Positions 1-10,313 of a stretch of DNA of 64,000 nt are shown in pieces (within the stretch, counting starts at the first letter, position 1; the number at the start of each line of letters is the position of its first letter). This DNA is from Glandiceps talaboti. Its lineage: Eukaryota > Hemichordata > Enteropneusta > Spengelidae. Location of the stretch: NCBI RefSeq assembly GCF_964340395.1, contig NC_135556.1:649501-713500 (forward strand), in the 5' to 3' direction. The position numbers and the translations under genes are program-made. The notes under the pieces were generated by a model. It had not been told where the DNA came from and searched no databases. It was given only the letters and a program-made list of their open reading frames with translations.

Positions 1-540
1 TTTCATTCTTATTTGGTCATGATTTCATTCTTATTCCATTATTATTTGGTCATGATTTCATTATTATTTCATTCTTATTTGGTCATGATTTAATTCTTAT
101 TTCATTCTTATTTGGTCATGATTTCATTCTTATTTGGTCATGATTTCATTCTTATTTCATTCTTATTTGGTCATGATTTCATTCTTATTCCATTATTATT
201 TGGTCATGATTTCATTATTATTTCATTATTATTTGGTCATGATTTCATTATTATTTCATTCTTATTTGGTCATGATTTCATTCTTATTTGGTCATGATTT
301 CATTCTTATTTGGTCATGATTTCATTCTTATTTGGTATGATTTCATTCTTATTTGGTATGATTTCATTCTTATTTGGTCATGATTCCATTATTATTTGGT
401 CATAATTTCATTCTTATTTGGTCATGATCTCATTCTTATTTCATTCTTATTTAACCATTATTTCATTCTTATTTGGTCATGATTTCATTCTTATTTCATT
501 ATTATTTTGTCATGATTTCATTCTTATTTGGTCATAATTA
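1..540. repeat. 22-bp satellite array, left outer
   Basis: Tandem array built from two 11-base modules, TTTCATTCTTA and TTTGGTCATGA, arranged mostly as a 22-base unit with frequent loss or doubling of the first module. Reading frames stay open because stops are rare in the unit; this is not evidence of coding. It starts before the window edge. The array resumes at 1180 after a 620-base interspersed repeat, and its inverted counterpart lies at 4866-5260, so it forms part of the outer inverted repeat of a nested element. Confidence 0.95.
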
Positions 541-1175
541 GTCCTCGCCGGACAAAGTCTGGAACGGGGACTTATGGATTGGGTTCCGTCTGTCCGTGCG
601 TCTGTGCGTCCATGTGTCCGTCCGTCCAGAGCTGTTTCTTGGAGATGCCTTGACCGTTTTTTTTCAAACTTGGTACAGGGGCAACATACAATGGCATACA
701 TATGCACGTCAATTTGTTTCATGATACGATCCAATATGGCCGCCTAGCAGCCATTTTGTTTGCGAATTTTCCATGTTCAAAGCCATAACTCAGACATGCT
801 CGAACAGATCTCATTCAAAGTTAGTATTAGGACAGTGTTCTATGACATACATGTGCATATTCATTGTTGTTGTGATACGATCCAATATGGCTGCCTGGCA
901 GCCATTTTGTTTGCGAATTTTCCATATCCAACGCCATCACTCAGACATGCTTGAACAGGTCCCCCGCACCCCCCATACCCGACCCATCCTTTATTGTTGA
1001 ATGTATTCCATCACGTCATCTTGAAGAGTAGGCATGCTCCATGTCCAACGAGCAGACACAACATATCTAAGTCTGTTTGATTTAGGTTCACAAGTGTTGT
1101 TGCGTGATATCAAGAAAATAACAACATAAACTGCCAGTTCCTTAAAACCCAATCATAGCGGGACTATGTCATTCT
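541..1175 (+). repeat. Interspersed repeat (GCCGGACAAAGTC family), copy 1
   Basis: A repeat inserted in the satellite array. It begins with the motif GCCGGACAAAGTC followed by a short CTGTCCGT-rich stretch, holds two tandem copies of a roughly 140-base unit (AATATGGCCGCC and AATATGGCTGCC mark each) and ends with an ACTATGTCATTCTCAATG segment. A shorter copy with the same beginning and end is at 31738-31860. No protein is recognised in it. Confidence 0.75.
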
Positions 1176-1686
1176 CAATGTTTCATTCTTATTTGGTCAT
1201 GATTTCATTCTTATTTTGTTGTGATTTCATTCTTATTCCATTATTATTTGGTCATGATTTCATTCTTATTTCATTCTTATTTGGTCATGATTTCATTCTT
1301 ATTCCATTATTATTTGGTCATGATTTCATTATTATTTCATTCTTATTTGGTCATGATTTCATTCTTATTTCTTTCTTATTTGGTCATGATTTCATTCTTA
1401 TTTGGTCATGATTTCATTCTTATTTCATTCTTATTTGGTCATTATTTCATTCTTATTCCATTATTATTTGGTCATGATTTCATTCTTTTTCCATTATTAT
1501 TTGGTTATGATTTCATTATTATTTGGTCATGACTTCATTCTTATTTGGTCATGATTTCATTCTTATTTGGTATGATTTCATTCTTATTTGGTCATGATTC
1601 CATTATTATTTGGTCATGATTTCATTCTTATTTCATTCTTATTTGGTCATGATTTCATTATTATTTGGTCATGATTTCATTCTTAT
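1176..1686. repeat. 22-bp satellite array, left inner
   Basis: Continuation of the TTTCATTCTTA / TTTGGTCATGA array. It ends directly at the unique inverted repeat that begins at 1687. Open frames here are products of the repeat. Confidence 0.93.
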
Positions 1687-1837
1687 GACTACCCAACACC
1701 GGACTTCACGTCATTTCACGGCATTTTACCGCCTACGAGTAACCGTATTTCATGTACGCGAAAGCCTAGAGTGGAAACGAGAAGGTTTACACTAATACTA
1801 GTAACAGTAAGGAGATTTTGCCCAGAATCAACAACTT
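1687..1837 (+). repeat. Outer inverted repeat, left arm (151 bp)
   Basis: These 151 bases reappear in inverted orientation at 4714-4864 with only a handful of differences. Both arms run outward directly into the TTTGGTCATGA satellite. The pair, plus the flanking arrays, makes the terminal structure of a roughly 3.2-kb (5.3 kb with arrays) element. A transposon with satellite-bearing termini is the simplest reading; an inverted segmental duplication is the alternative. Confidence 0.9.
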
Positions 1838-2118
1838 GACAGTCCCATGCCCGGGTCCCATGGCATTTTGCGTTTCTCTGATAATACTTTGCAGCCTTGC
1901 TGCGCTTCAAATTCTACTAATAGGCACTTGTGTTATATTGTCTAAAAGAGTAATGGTGTCATTTAGTACTTCTTGGCATACCTTGACTACCTCTTGTATT
2001 AGTATATGACTCGTAGCGCATAGCGTTGTCCGCCATAAGACATTTGCATGTTTTGCTAGCTGCATGCTGCAGAGAGGAGGGCGACAACTACGGCGTGATT
2101 TGAGAAATTAGCAACTTT
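1838..2118. other. Internal segment, possible inverted integrase N-terminus remnant
   Basis: No intact gene. On the minus strand around 1888-2005 one frame reads a short helical stretch containing VVKVCQEVL, which resembles LVARVCQDI at the start of the ORF at 4072. It may be a second, inverted remnant of the same N-terminal region. The similarity is short and the frame ends in a stop. Confidence 0.3.
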
Positions 2119-2408
2119 GGCCCAGGACCATGGTTTCGAGAACACAGAGTTAAAAAGAGTGTCCAAATAATGTTCAATTAATGTCTGAGCAAGTGACAAA
2201 AAGTTTCAAGCTGATGAGCGTTCTGCATAATCATGACATAAAAAAGTAATAGTTTCATGTTTGATTAATGACATTTTATTTATTAGTGAGCATTATTGGT
2301 CTCAAATTTTATAATTATTTCGTTATGAATATGGTATGATTATTTGAACTTTATTTGAACATTATTTCATTCTTTTTATCTGTTTTCTCAAAACCATGGT
2401 CCAGGGCC
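2119..2408. mobile_element. Small inverted-repeat element
   Basis: Arms of about 29 bases (2119-2147 and 2380-2408) share CCATGGTTT and match in inverted orientation at about 26 of 29 positions. The 230-base interior is AT-rich and without coding potential. This looks like a MITE-sized unit inside the larger nested element. Confidence 0.6.
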
Positions 2409-2747
2409 CTCTCCACAGGCACTCGGTTCCAGGGTTGTGTCTTGGGATAGTTGTGTCACTAGTATCAGAATGCAATAAAATGTCGATAATAACGATAATA
2501 TAGTCAAAGACATGTATAAGGCCAAAAAAAAAAAAAAAAATGTTTCTGGTCAGCGCGCGCGTCACTTCAACACCAGCGCGTCACTCCTTTTTTTTCCCGA
2601 TCTGGCGGCAAGCTAGCTTTTTGAGCTTGTTCAAAAATTGAAAATGGCCACTGGTGGCGGGCTTCATACCCCTTTCTCATAACATTCTACCCACAGTTCA
2701 TCACTCATCAAGATGAATGCACACACATCGCGCACGGGTGTTAGGGA

Positions 2748-3371
2748 ATGTTTAATATTGCAGGGTACAAGTATTACCCAAAATGGCTGTCAGACCTAAT
2801 TCATCACGTACCTATTGACATGTTAATCTCAGTTCAGATTACGTTTGGGTCAAAGATCTTAAGGCCTTTTGGCCTAGTCGACGCATCGCCAAATGTGACC
2901 TTACTAAGGCTGTTCCATGACTTGAGCAGGGGTGTTCTGAATACTGGAGATAGATTTGTACTGGAGCCAGCGTATGCTGACTTTCCCATGGAAAGTAGCG
3001 TGAGTACGTCAATCACCGGCCAGTTTCAAACGATACCATTATCAGTGACAATGTCTGCGGTCATCGAGTTTGGAAAGTTTATCACCTTTAATTTAACTGG
3101 TGATGTTCAGAAAGAGTCGAGACCAGTACCAGTGCAGAATGCATTTCAACTGTTGATGGGTGGTGCTAGAAAAAAAACGTGGCCAAAACAACGACAGCTT
3201 GACCGACCAAACGCACGTTTTAAACTGCACAATGATATGATACGATGGTTGCAGGGACAGAACCTCGGATGGGATTATAACAGCAGATCACTTGGCGACC
3301 AATTTGTCAACATTTTAGGAGATGCTCTTTGGTTGATCATGTGGAACAGACATCCACTATTTCGTCCCTGA
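2748..3371 (+). CDS. Unrecognised ORF, 5' part, frameshifted
   Basis: A 207-codon open frame that I do not recognise. Composition is that of a real protein, with mixed hydrophobic and charged residues and motifs such as NAFQLLMGGARKK near residue 130 and a tryptophan-containing helix near residue 165. The frame changes near 3325-3335: the reading DALW here appears to continue in the next frame as VDHVEQTSTISSLK at 3329. This suggests one original protein of about 300 residues broken by a small indel. It lies entirely inside the GGCC-A(n) inverted-repeat element, so it is probably transposon cargo and not a host gene. The first ATG is only a convenient start; the real N-terminus may be on a missing exon. 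Confidence 0.5.
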   Translation: MFNIAGYKYYPKWLSDLIHHVPIDMLISVQITFGSKILRPFGLVDASPNVTLLRLFHDLSRGVLNTGDRFVLEPAYADFPMESSVSTSITGQFQTIPLSVTMSAVIEFGKFITFNLTGDVQKESRPVPVQNAFQLLMGGARKKTWPKQRQLDRPNARFKLHNDMIRWLQGQNLGWDYNSRSLGDQFVNILGDALWLIMWNRHPLFRP

Positions 3372-3625
3372 AGGACAACCAGGTCACATTATCAGTAAAG
3401 TCTTATGTTCGACATGATCTGCAATGCACATCTCCAGTTGAGATTCCATATTTCTCATCTTCTGTGTTTCCAGCAATCTGTAATTATTGTGGCTGTGGTC
3501 ATGATTTGCTGACAGGAGAGAGAGCAGCTGACATCTATCCAAACTGCAGTGGTTGCTATTCAACCAAACCAAAACGACTCAGAAGAAAGAGAAAATTCTT
3601 CAGGGCCCAGGCCCATGATCACTGA
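3329..3625 (+). pseudogene. 3' continuation of the unrecognised ORF, Cys-rich tail
   Basis: Continues the 2748 ORF in another frame. The C-terminal 50 residues contain CNYCGCGHDLLTGE and later CSGC, a possible C-x2-C...C-x2-C zinc-binding knuckle, followed by a basic tail KPKRLRRKRK that could be a nuclear localisation or DNA-binding segment. The function is unknown. The break between the two frames marks this copy as defective unless there is an unseen intron. Confidence 0.45.
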
Positions 3626-3788
3626 CTGAACACTATATGTGATATGTGAACACTGAATAGTGTGTGATGTATATATATTAACATTGAAGGGGAGGGGAAA
3701 AAAAAAAAAAAAAAAAAAATATTCGCGTCGTCGCACCGTTTTTGGAAAAAAGACATGACCAGAAACATTTCTTTCTTTTTTTTGGCCT

Positions 3789-3965
3789 AAGCCAAACATT
3801 TATGAAAGGGGTAAAAATACTCTAGTTTCTGTGATCGTGCAAATTCACTGCAACTGCACGTTACATCAAAAAATTATTTTTTTGATGTAACGTGCAGTGA
3901 ATTTGCACGATCACAGAAACGACTTTAACTAGTTAATTTTTACCCCTTTCATAAACGTTTGGCTT
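3789..3965. repeat. 177-bp palindrome (foldback)
   Basis: The two arms (3789-3873 and about 3880-3965) match almost base for base, including GTGATCGTGCAAATTC and its inverse. The outer ends read AAGCCAAAC and GTTTGGCTT. It abuts the TAA right of the Harbinger-like element. It would form a strong hairpin and is probably a small foldback MITE. Confidence 0.85.
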
Positions 3966-4071
3966 TTACACGTATATACTATCGTTATTTTCGAAATTTT
4001 ATTAAATTCTCATAGGACTACCCCAAACACAACCCGGGAACAGAGTGCCTGTGGCCCTCTCATAGTAAAAT

Positions 4072-4320
4072 ATGGCATCTTTGGTGGCGAGGGTGTGCCA
4101 AGATATCCGTGTGCTGATTCGAAATTTAGAACTTGAAACTGACACCAACCAGTTGATAATATACTCGGAACAACTACTCTCCATTCAGGAAGAACTTGTC
4201 TTTGTAGCTGCTGGTACTGTTGATATACAAAGTTCTATTTTTGACAGCATTAGCTGGGTCATTGGCATTTTACGAAACCCCATCAGACATGGAATTCGAA
4301 ACCCATGGCATGGCATATGA
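4072..4320 (+). CDS. Integrase-like protein, N-terminal helical region
   Basis: An 82-codon frame beginning MASLVARVCQDIRVLIR, rich in Leu, Ile and Glu as in a helical domain. It overlaps the start of the ORF at 4305 in a different frame. In integrase-core transposon proteins of fish and marine invertebrates, a leucine-rich helical region precedes the HTH segment, so this is probably the upstream exon or frameshifted N-terminus of the same protein. No catalytic residues are present here. Confidence 0.4.
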   Translation: MASLVARVCQDIRVLIRNLELETDTNQLIIYSEQLLSIQEELVFVAAGTVDIQSSIFDSISWVIGILRNPIRHGIRNPWHGI

Positions 4321-4715
4321 GTGTATACTCTCGGAGAGTGGGACGACCCTCTTTCAAAATTTGGCGAGAACAGTTAATTTTCTTTCTTGGTGAAGGTTTT
4401 ACCATTCCAAAGATGTCAGCAATGTTAGGAGTGTCTAGGAGAACAGTCGAAAGGCGATTATCACAACATGGGCTATCAGTGTCAGAATCGTACGCGACCC
4501 TGACGGATGATGAACTCGACACCAAACTTGAACATATAATTGAACAACTGCCCAATACTGGTATGAAACACCTTCACAGCGTTTTATTGTCTATGGGTAC
4601 ACATGTAACCAGGGTAATAAGGGTCGATCCTCATGGAGTGGAGTCGAGAAGGAGGTATGCAGTAAGGAGAAGACAGTACAATGTTTCTTGTCCAAACACA
4701 CTTTGGCATATATAA
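4305..4715 (+). pseudogene. Integrase-core transposase fragment, HTH region only
   Basis: A 136-codon frame. Residues 11-60 hold GRPSF, a helix, then MSAMLGVSRRTVERRL, a helix-turn-helix of the resolvase/IS481 type, followed by a linker and RVDPHGVESRRRYAVRRRQY. The last residues are PNTLWHI and then a stop. In the family as I remember it, an equivalent LWHID motif opens the rve catalytic domain, so the protein stops exactly where the first catalytic Asp should follow. The stop codon (4713-4715) overlaps the first base of the inverted repeat at 4714. This points to deletion of the catalytic domain when the element was rebuilt. Calling the family from memory is the weak step; the HTH pattern itself is clear. 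Confidence 0.55.
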
Positions 4716-4864
4716 GTTGTTGATTCCGGGCAAAATCTCCTTACTGTTACTAATGTTAGTGTACGCCTTCTCGTTTCCACTCTAGGCTTTCGCGTACATG
4801 AAATATGGTTACTTGTAGGCGGTAAAATGCCGTGAAATGACGTGAAGTCCGGTGTTGGGTAGTC
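4714..4864 (-). repeat. Outer inverted repeat, right arm (151 bp)
   Basis: The inverse of 1687-1837, including TGCCGTGAAATGACGTGAAG. It passes directly into the inverted satellite array at 4866. Confidence 0.9.
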
Positions 4865-4865
4865 A

Positions 4866-5340
4866 TAAGAATGAAATCATGACCAAATAATAATGAAATA
4901 AGAATTAAATCATAATGAAATCATGACCAAATAATAATGAAATCATGACCAAATAATAAAGGAATAAGAATGAAATCATGACCAAATAAGAATGAAATCA
5001 TGACCAAATAAGAATGCAATCATGACCAAATAAGAATGAAATCATGACCAAATAAGAATGAAATCATGACCAAATAAGAATGAAATAAGAATGAATTCAT
5101 GACCAAATAAGAATGAATTCATGACCAAATAAGAATGAAATAATGACCAAATAAGAATGAAATAATAACCAAATAAGAATGAAATCATGACCAAATAAGA
5201 ATGAAATAATGACCAAATAAGAATGAAATAATAGCCAAATAAGAATGAAATGGTGAAATAATGATGAAATAATAATAAAATAATGATGAAATAACAATGA
5301 TAGAATGATGGAATAAGAAATAATGCCACTGAATGGTAAA
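4866..5340 (-). repeat. 22-bp satellite array, right, inverted
   Basis: Inverse orientation of the left arrays (modules TCATGACCAAA and TAAGAATGAAA). It decays to the right into AATAATGATGAAA units before unique sequence starts near 5300-5340. Confidence 0.92.
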
Positions 5341-5654
5341 ATATACATATTGTGGGAACCCTTGTTAATTTCTTCTTGTCTACATCAGACAATTAGATGT
5401 CATTCAAAAATATACTTTAGTGGTCAACAGCCCTGGAAAATGGCCAAAATCAATACGAATACCCCTGAAAAAAACTGATGAAAAACCCCTGGAAAGTCTT
5501 GGAATTTTGTTTTGCTTCAAGTGTAAGATCCTGATTGATCATTGAATATGTTGCATTGAATGAGTTAACTTGATTTCGACTTGAATGTATTTTCACCAAG
5601 CTAACTCTATTCCAATTATGGAATATTTTCATTGTATAAGTTAACTTGATTTTT
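5341..5654. other. No feature recognised
   Basis: AT-rich sequence without an ORF of note, repeat or structure that I can support. Confidence 0.6.
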
Positions 5655-6285
5655 AGCTCCGCTGTCAGCGAAAGCTGAAAGCGTAGCTTTAGGTATAGGT
5701 TGTATAGAGTATAGAGAGTAGAGTGAATCGTAGGTGCCAGTCAAACTTTTATATTTTCATTATCTACTCCAAAAGTGACAGTCGTAATTCTTCGATATTT
5801 GGTGTGCATGTTCCCTGGGGGGAGGCTATTCAGATTTGTTCATGCCAAGTTGATCTGTGCCATTTTCAATTTTTTATGATTTTTTTTTCATAAAATGTCA
5901 TTTTCATCATCTCCTTGAAAACTTCTTGTCAGATTGCTTTGATATCTGGTGTGTTGATGCGCAGGGGGTAGCTTACTTAGATTTGTTAATTTCAAGTCAG
6001 CACGTCATCTTTTCTATTTTTTATGATTTTTTTTTTGTAATTTAAAAAAAAAATGAATATGTTAATGAGCATTATGACCGCCGCCATATTGGAAATCAGT
6101 CCGCGAGACTTTAGGTAAACTGCAACTTTTCAAAAGACACTATTGACGTCAAACAAGCAATGTAATATGTGCTGTAGTCTTAATTCTACGCATTGTGCGC
6201 CCAAATGACAAATATTTGTTCGAAACAGGGATGTAAACTTCAAATCCAAATTCTCCACCCTCCTACAGAATGGTTCATTCCAGTA
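5655..6285 (+). repeat. Interspersed repeat (TTAGCTCCGCTG family), copy 1
   Basis: Starts with TTAGCTCCGCTGTCAGCG and ends near the text CAGAATGGT. A second full copy in the same orientation is at about 26552-27175, with the same order of internal landmarks (GATATTTGGTGTGCATGTTC, then TTGATCTGTGCC, then CCCAAATGACAA or CTCAAATGACAA). Non-coding and of unknown class; no terminal repeat is seen. Confidence 0.8.
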
Positions 6286-6507
6286 TACGCACCTCACGAT
6301 CAAGTGAGCTCTATGAGAAGTCGTGCATGCCTGAACTGAAGTGTATGGGACGATTTTTGACAGAGTCAGTCGTCAATAAAAACGATAATACTCTTTCTAA
6401 AATTATCACATTTTGAAAGGGAAAGTACTTTGTGGTTCATTTATGGAGTTTTGTTTTTGTACGATCAATCTTGGTGGCAAAATTACAGTGTCAAAATTAC
6501 CGATGTG

Positions 6508-7016
6508 GTAGTTCCGTACGGCGACAATCTCAAGTACCCGGATGCACGAGGGACTAACCCGGAAGCAAATCGTTGCCAGCCATACGTTACAGTGGTAACA
6601 TTGTCCGAGAAATCGCTGCGTTCAGAGTGTCATTATTCATAGAATTGTTTTTTTCGAGTGAAAACCCGTCTTGAATTGTATAACTCTAACAAATGAAGAC
6701 ATGTCAAGTTATATTTTGAAAGTTGTATCGCTAGTTTGAGACGGTTTCCTCACGTACTATCGAGGCTTGGACCTTACTCCAGTTCAGCGAGAAGTTTAGC
6801 CAGTCCGATAATTCTTTCTGGTTTAGTTTACAACACTTTTGATCACACAGATTTTGTTTATGTGATGAAAAGAAATTTAAAAAATGATCACTTCAACCAT
6901 TTCGTTGTGTTTTATTTATGAAAGGTAATCGAACATGAACGAGTGTTACCACTGTAACGTATGGCTGAGAATGACTCTCTTCCGGGTACTTGGGATTGTC
7001 GCCATACGGAAACTAT
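6508..7016. mobile_element. Foldback/MITE-like element
   Basis: Inverted arms at 6508-6603 and 6944-7016 share CAGCCATACGTTACAGTGG at the inner part and CCGTA(C/T)GGCGACAAT at the outer part. The left arm has about 25 extra bases. The interior of 340 bases is non-coding. Confidence 0.7.
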
Positions 7017-7263
7017 GTTGGCGATTAATACATTTCTTCCCTATATATATCTACTACAACTAGTACATGTTGAATGTTGTTGACTTGGTAAATTTGTTAG
7101 AAAATTGAAATTGAAATTGCCTCAAAATTATTTTAGATCCCTAGTTTATTTCATTCATCATTAACATTTTCCAGGGTTAAAGCTGTAAGACACTGGAATT
7201 ATTTATAGCCAACCTCAAAATCCTCTTTTTTTCTTTTTCTTGTGTTCATTTCCCAGTCATTTT
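7017..7263. other. No feature recognised
   Basis: AT-rich spacer between the foldback and the TAGCAC-family repeat. Confidence 0.5.
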
Positions 7264-7346
7264 TTTAGCACAACTGAACTGAGGTTCAGTAGTGCTATAG
7301 GGATCGCCCAGCGTCTGTCTGTCTGTGTGTCTGTGTGTGTGTGTGG

Positions 7347-7383
<37 letters not shown>

Positions 7384-7987
7384 CAACTTAAAGTCAAAAA
7401 CCACTGAACCGATTGCCATGATATTTGGTGGGTCCATTACTTTGGGTGTCTAGTTGGGAAATTGTTCAAATAAATATGATCGCATCACAGATGTGTGATT
7501 TGGGTCAAAAAATGTGATTTTTGGTCAAAAAACTTAAACTCAGAAACTACTGGGCAAATTGGTGCGAAATTTGGTGGGAACATTCTTAAGGGGGTGTAAA
7601 GTAAGATTTGTTCTTGACATGATGATTCCATCAGTGATATGCAAATTAGGGCTAAAAATGTGTCTTTTGGGTTAAAAATCTATAATGCCAAAACTACTGA
7701 GCAGATTGGGCTGAAATTTAATGGGAATGCATCTAGGGATGTATGGATGAAGAAATATTAAGCATACAATGATTCCATGAGTGATATGTAAATTAGGTGT
7801 AAAAATGTTCATTTTTGGTCAAAAACTTATATCCCAAAAAGTACTTGGTCACCGAGTCTTAAACTTGGTGAGATGTTTCTGAAAGTGTTATTCTGCAGAT
7901 TTTCTTTCAAAACATTGACAAAATTGGCCCTTGCGACCATGACCACGCCCTTAGCAACAACCAAATGGCAGTATATTTTGGTCAAAT
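7264..7987 (+). mobile_element. TAGCAC-family element, copy 1, left part (interrupted)
   Basis: Starts TTTTAGCACAACTGAAC, then GTAGTGCTATAGGGATCGC, then a (TG)n tract, and runs through the shared internal segments up to GGTCAAAT at 7987. Compared with the copies at 29156 and 53841, the sequence that should follow (AACAACATC) is found at 13582. This copy was therefore split by a 5.6-kb insertion. Confidence 0.8.
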
Positions 7988-8074
7988 CTACCTTTAAATC
8001 CAAATTAAAACAGTATTTACTAGTCTAAGTCAATTTACTCTGAAAATATCGTTATAACCTTCGTTTGCCCCTTG
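7988..8074. other. Left remnant of an intermediate insertion
   Basis: Sequence between the interrupted TAGCAC-family repeat and the transposon TIR. With 13214-13581 it may be an older insertion into which the 8075-13213 transposon jumped. No gene or inverted repeat is recognised. Confidence 0.4.
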
Positions 8075-8112
8075 TATATGGGCCGTCGCAGGCAGAAAGG
8101 GCCCTTATGTCG
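8075..8112 (+). repeat. Left terminal inverted repeat
   Basis: Matches the right end (13176-13213) in inverted orientation without a mismatch over about 38 bases. It contains two GGGCC motifs 18 bases apart, which may be transposase contact sites (inference). Confidence 0.9.
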
Positions 8113-8470
8113 ATTTTTGCTACATTTTAAGTTAAAAGTTAGACGCTTTCAAACATTGTATCACTTTTCGTTACCCGTGAGTTCGAAAGTGCGAATGACC
8201 TTGATGACTCTCGGCATGATGTTTGATCGTTTTGGGTTAATATTTCTTTCTTTCACGAAAAAATGTTGCTCATTTTCGATGAAAATGAATAAAAATAATT
8301 AAATTGATAAAGGTTTTAGCATTTCTACGATATTTTTCCGACTCCAAACGAAGTTCCGTGCTGCACATTCCCGCCAGATCTCACACGTGACCACTAACTT
8401 CCGAAATCAACTCAACATTTCAAAGCGTAAGCAAACCTCTTCACAGCTCTTATTATATTAACCTACTACA

Positions 8471-9035
8471 ATGTCCTTAGAAATCCCAATTTGTCGTGAA
8501 ATAGACCCGGAACTACGCGCGTTACTTGAAAATCGTCAGGATGACATCGCCGAAACCTTTAGCCCACCGCAATCGACATCCAATTCGCAGATTTCCCAAG
8601 ATGAAAATACCACTACTACTAATATTATTGTCCAACGCGATTCAGCCGAAGCAGAAGGTAATTCCGAAGACGAAGACCACCAACTCGACCCAGAAGAAAT
8701 AGCAAGATTATTTTCAATATCAGACGACTTATCAGCAGACGAAGGGCCCCGGGATGATTTAGCCAAGAGCGCAGTAGAGTTAGCGATGAAAGACGGATGT
8801 GGATGTAAGAATGAGTGTTTTACCAGTTTGAGTGTCGACCGAGTATGGGAATACCGTTTAAACGTGGCAGAGTATCCAAGGGACCAGTTAGATGTACTTA
8901 TATTATCAAAGTTAGAACAGAGTGAAGTCTTAGGTGATACTATTCGTGGAGGCAAGAGGGAGCGACAATACTTCAACTACACCTTTGTTGGACAATCTGT
9001 CTGTGAAAAAGCGTGGCGTTACATTCATAGTATAG
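8471..9035 (+). CDS. Putative transposase, exon 1
   Basis: Begins at an ATG in context CTACAATGTCC and encodes 188 codons plus one base. Residues 1-100 are acidic and low-complexity (EGNSEDEDHQLDPEE). From about residue 108 the composition changes to a conserved-looking CGC...C segment (MKDGCGCKNECF) and a domain ending AWRYIHSI. The donor at 9036 reads GTGAGT. The split codon continues in exon 2 as Gly, giving HSIGEKRFKN. This N-terminal pattern with a cysteine cluster and a following basic GEKRFKNIKSHYK stretch matches uncharacterised invertebrate and fish proteins that I remember with a domain called DUF7869. Which function the cysteine cluster serves is unknown; DNA binding is an inference. 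Confidence 0.75.
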
Positions 9036-9853
9036 GTGAGTATTTTTGTTTTCGTACTTTTATTAATTGTTGATTTTCCCTATGTCGACATGTCGTCGCT
9101 GCTTTTAAAATTCACTAATTGCAGTTTTAAATCAAAGTCTGAAAGCCTAGTGGAGGGTCTATGGCCTGAAGTAGTAATAATAGATGTTCATACCTTAAAC
9201 ATCGATGTCAAATAAGGCCGAAACATAAAAGAGGGGGAAATGACGACGCTGGAGTCGATATTTATTTGTGTCAGTTGTAATGAACGCCCGGTCGGCGAGG
9301 TGACCTCGACTTTATTTTAGCGGTAATGGTATCAAACTGGGATCATGGTGGTACTTTCATGTTGGATGTTGTAAACTGAACGGTTTATGGACAGGGGAGG
9401 GACAATCATTATTGATGGCAGAAATGGGATGGTTACGTTTTTCAGAGAATACATTTGTAAAACTGTTCTTGGTAATCGAATGTAATCGATGAGTACAAAA
9501 TATGCCATAGGTCAAATTGTGTAAATAACTTACTACAAGTAGTACTACCCATACAGCGTATATAACTTATACAGTGCCATTCAAGCTATTGTTATTGTAT
9601 TGGTAATTCACTACAAATTTATACAATTGTATAATTACTTATGTAGTTTGAGTCATTCACCTAGTCCTATCACTTGTATACAATTGCCATGATTTTGTCG
9701 ATTTTGTCAAAATTGTTTTTTGTTAAGGTCATTACAACTAGTCATTGATATTCGTTAAACCTCTGTATTAAACTTATTATTAATAATAGTAATAAGTATC
9801 AGTATTTTAAGATATATTGTGACATTAGTTACTCTTTTCTTCATTGCTATTAG

Positions 9854-9960
9854 GAGAAAAAAGATTTAAGAATATAAAGAGTCATTACAAGATGTATGGT
9901 GTTGTCCCAAGAAATCATGGTCTGAAAGGCAAGAGACCAGTTAATGCATATTCATTTGAG
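9854..9960 (+). CDS. Putative transposase, exon 2
   Basis: Flanked by acceptor TTAG and donor GTAAGT. It is 107 bases: two bases complete the split codon, then 35 codons, ending in phase 0 with SFE. It encodes a basic stretch (KRFKNIKSHYKMYGVVPRN), likely nucleic-acid-binding or an unstructured linker. The exon fits the exon 1 phase exactly, which supports the splice model. Confidence 0.75.
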
Positions 9961-10222
9961 GTAAGTCATTAGTTAGTATTGCTGAGTTTATCTATATATA
10001 AGTTATAACACTTGTTGCTAGGTAAAGCCATCCCATTTCTAATATGAAAGTATACTTTATAAGTTTTGTCATCATGTAAAAATAACCATCTCCCTTGGTT
10101 GTTTTGATGTGTAATTTTGTTCACGTTGAGAGGGAAATTTCAGTAAACCTGAAATTGTATTTTATAACATGACATAACGTATATGTAAAGCTCAATCTGA
10201 TACAATCATTTGGCTGTTGCAA

Positions 10223-10225
<3 letters not shown>

Positions 10226-10310
<85 letters not shown>
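10226..10310. repeat. (AT)n microsatellite in the transposase intron
   Basis: About 85 bases of uninterrupted AT dinucleotide in the second intron. Confidence 0.98.

Positions 10311-10313
<3 letters not shown>

Larger units (their letters stand above)
2520..3787 (+). mobile_element. Harbinger-like TIR element with TAA target duplication
   Basis: Terminal inverted repeats read GGCC, a long A-run, then TGTTTCTGGTCA (2520-2552) and the inverse at 3756-3787. TAA immediately flanks both ends (2517-2519 and 3788-3790). A 3-bp TAA/TTA duplication with GG-starting TIRs is the PIF/Harbinger pattern. The length is 1268 bases. It carries no Harbinger transposase; instead it holds a frameshifted ORF of unknown function. 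It would therefore be a non-autonomous or cargo-carrying member. Confidence 0.6.
2407..4060. mobile_element. Second-level inverted-repeat unit
   Basis: The left arm (about 2407-2505) and right arm (about 3973-4060, inverted) share an ACAGGCACT core, a GGGTTGTGT core and a TAACGATA stretch near the inner ends. Identity is roughly 80 percent by eye. It encloses the Harbinger-like unit at 2520-3787 and the palindrome at 3789-3965, so it is older than or contemporary with those. Confidence 0.65.

Noticed and set aside
112-1795. Open frames in the TTTCATTCTTA/TTTGGTCATGA arrays
   Set aside because: Low-complexity repeat translation only; frames on both module phases are open equally.
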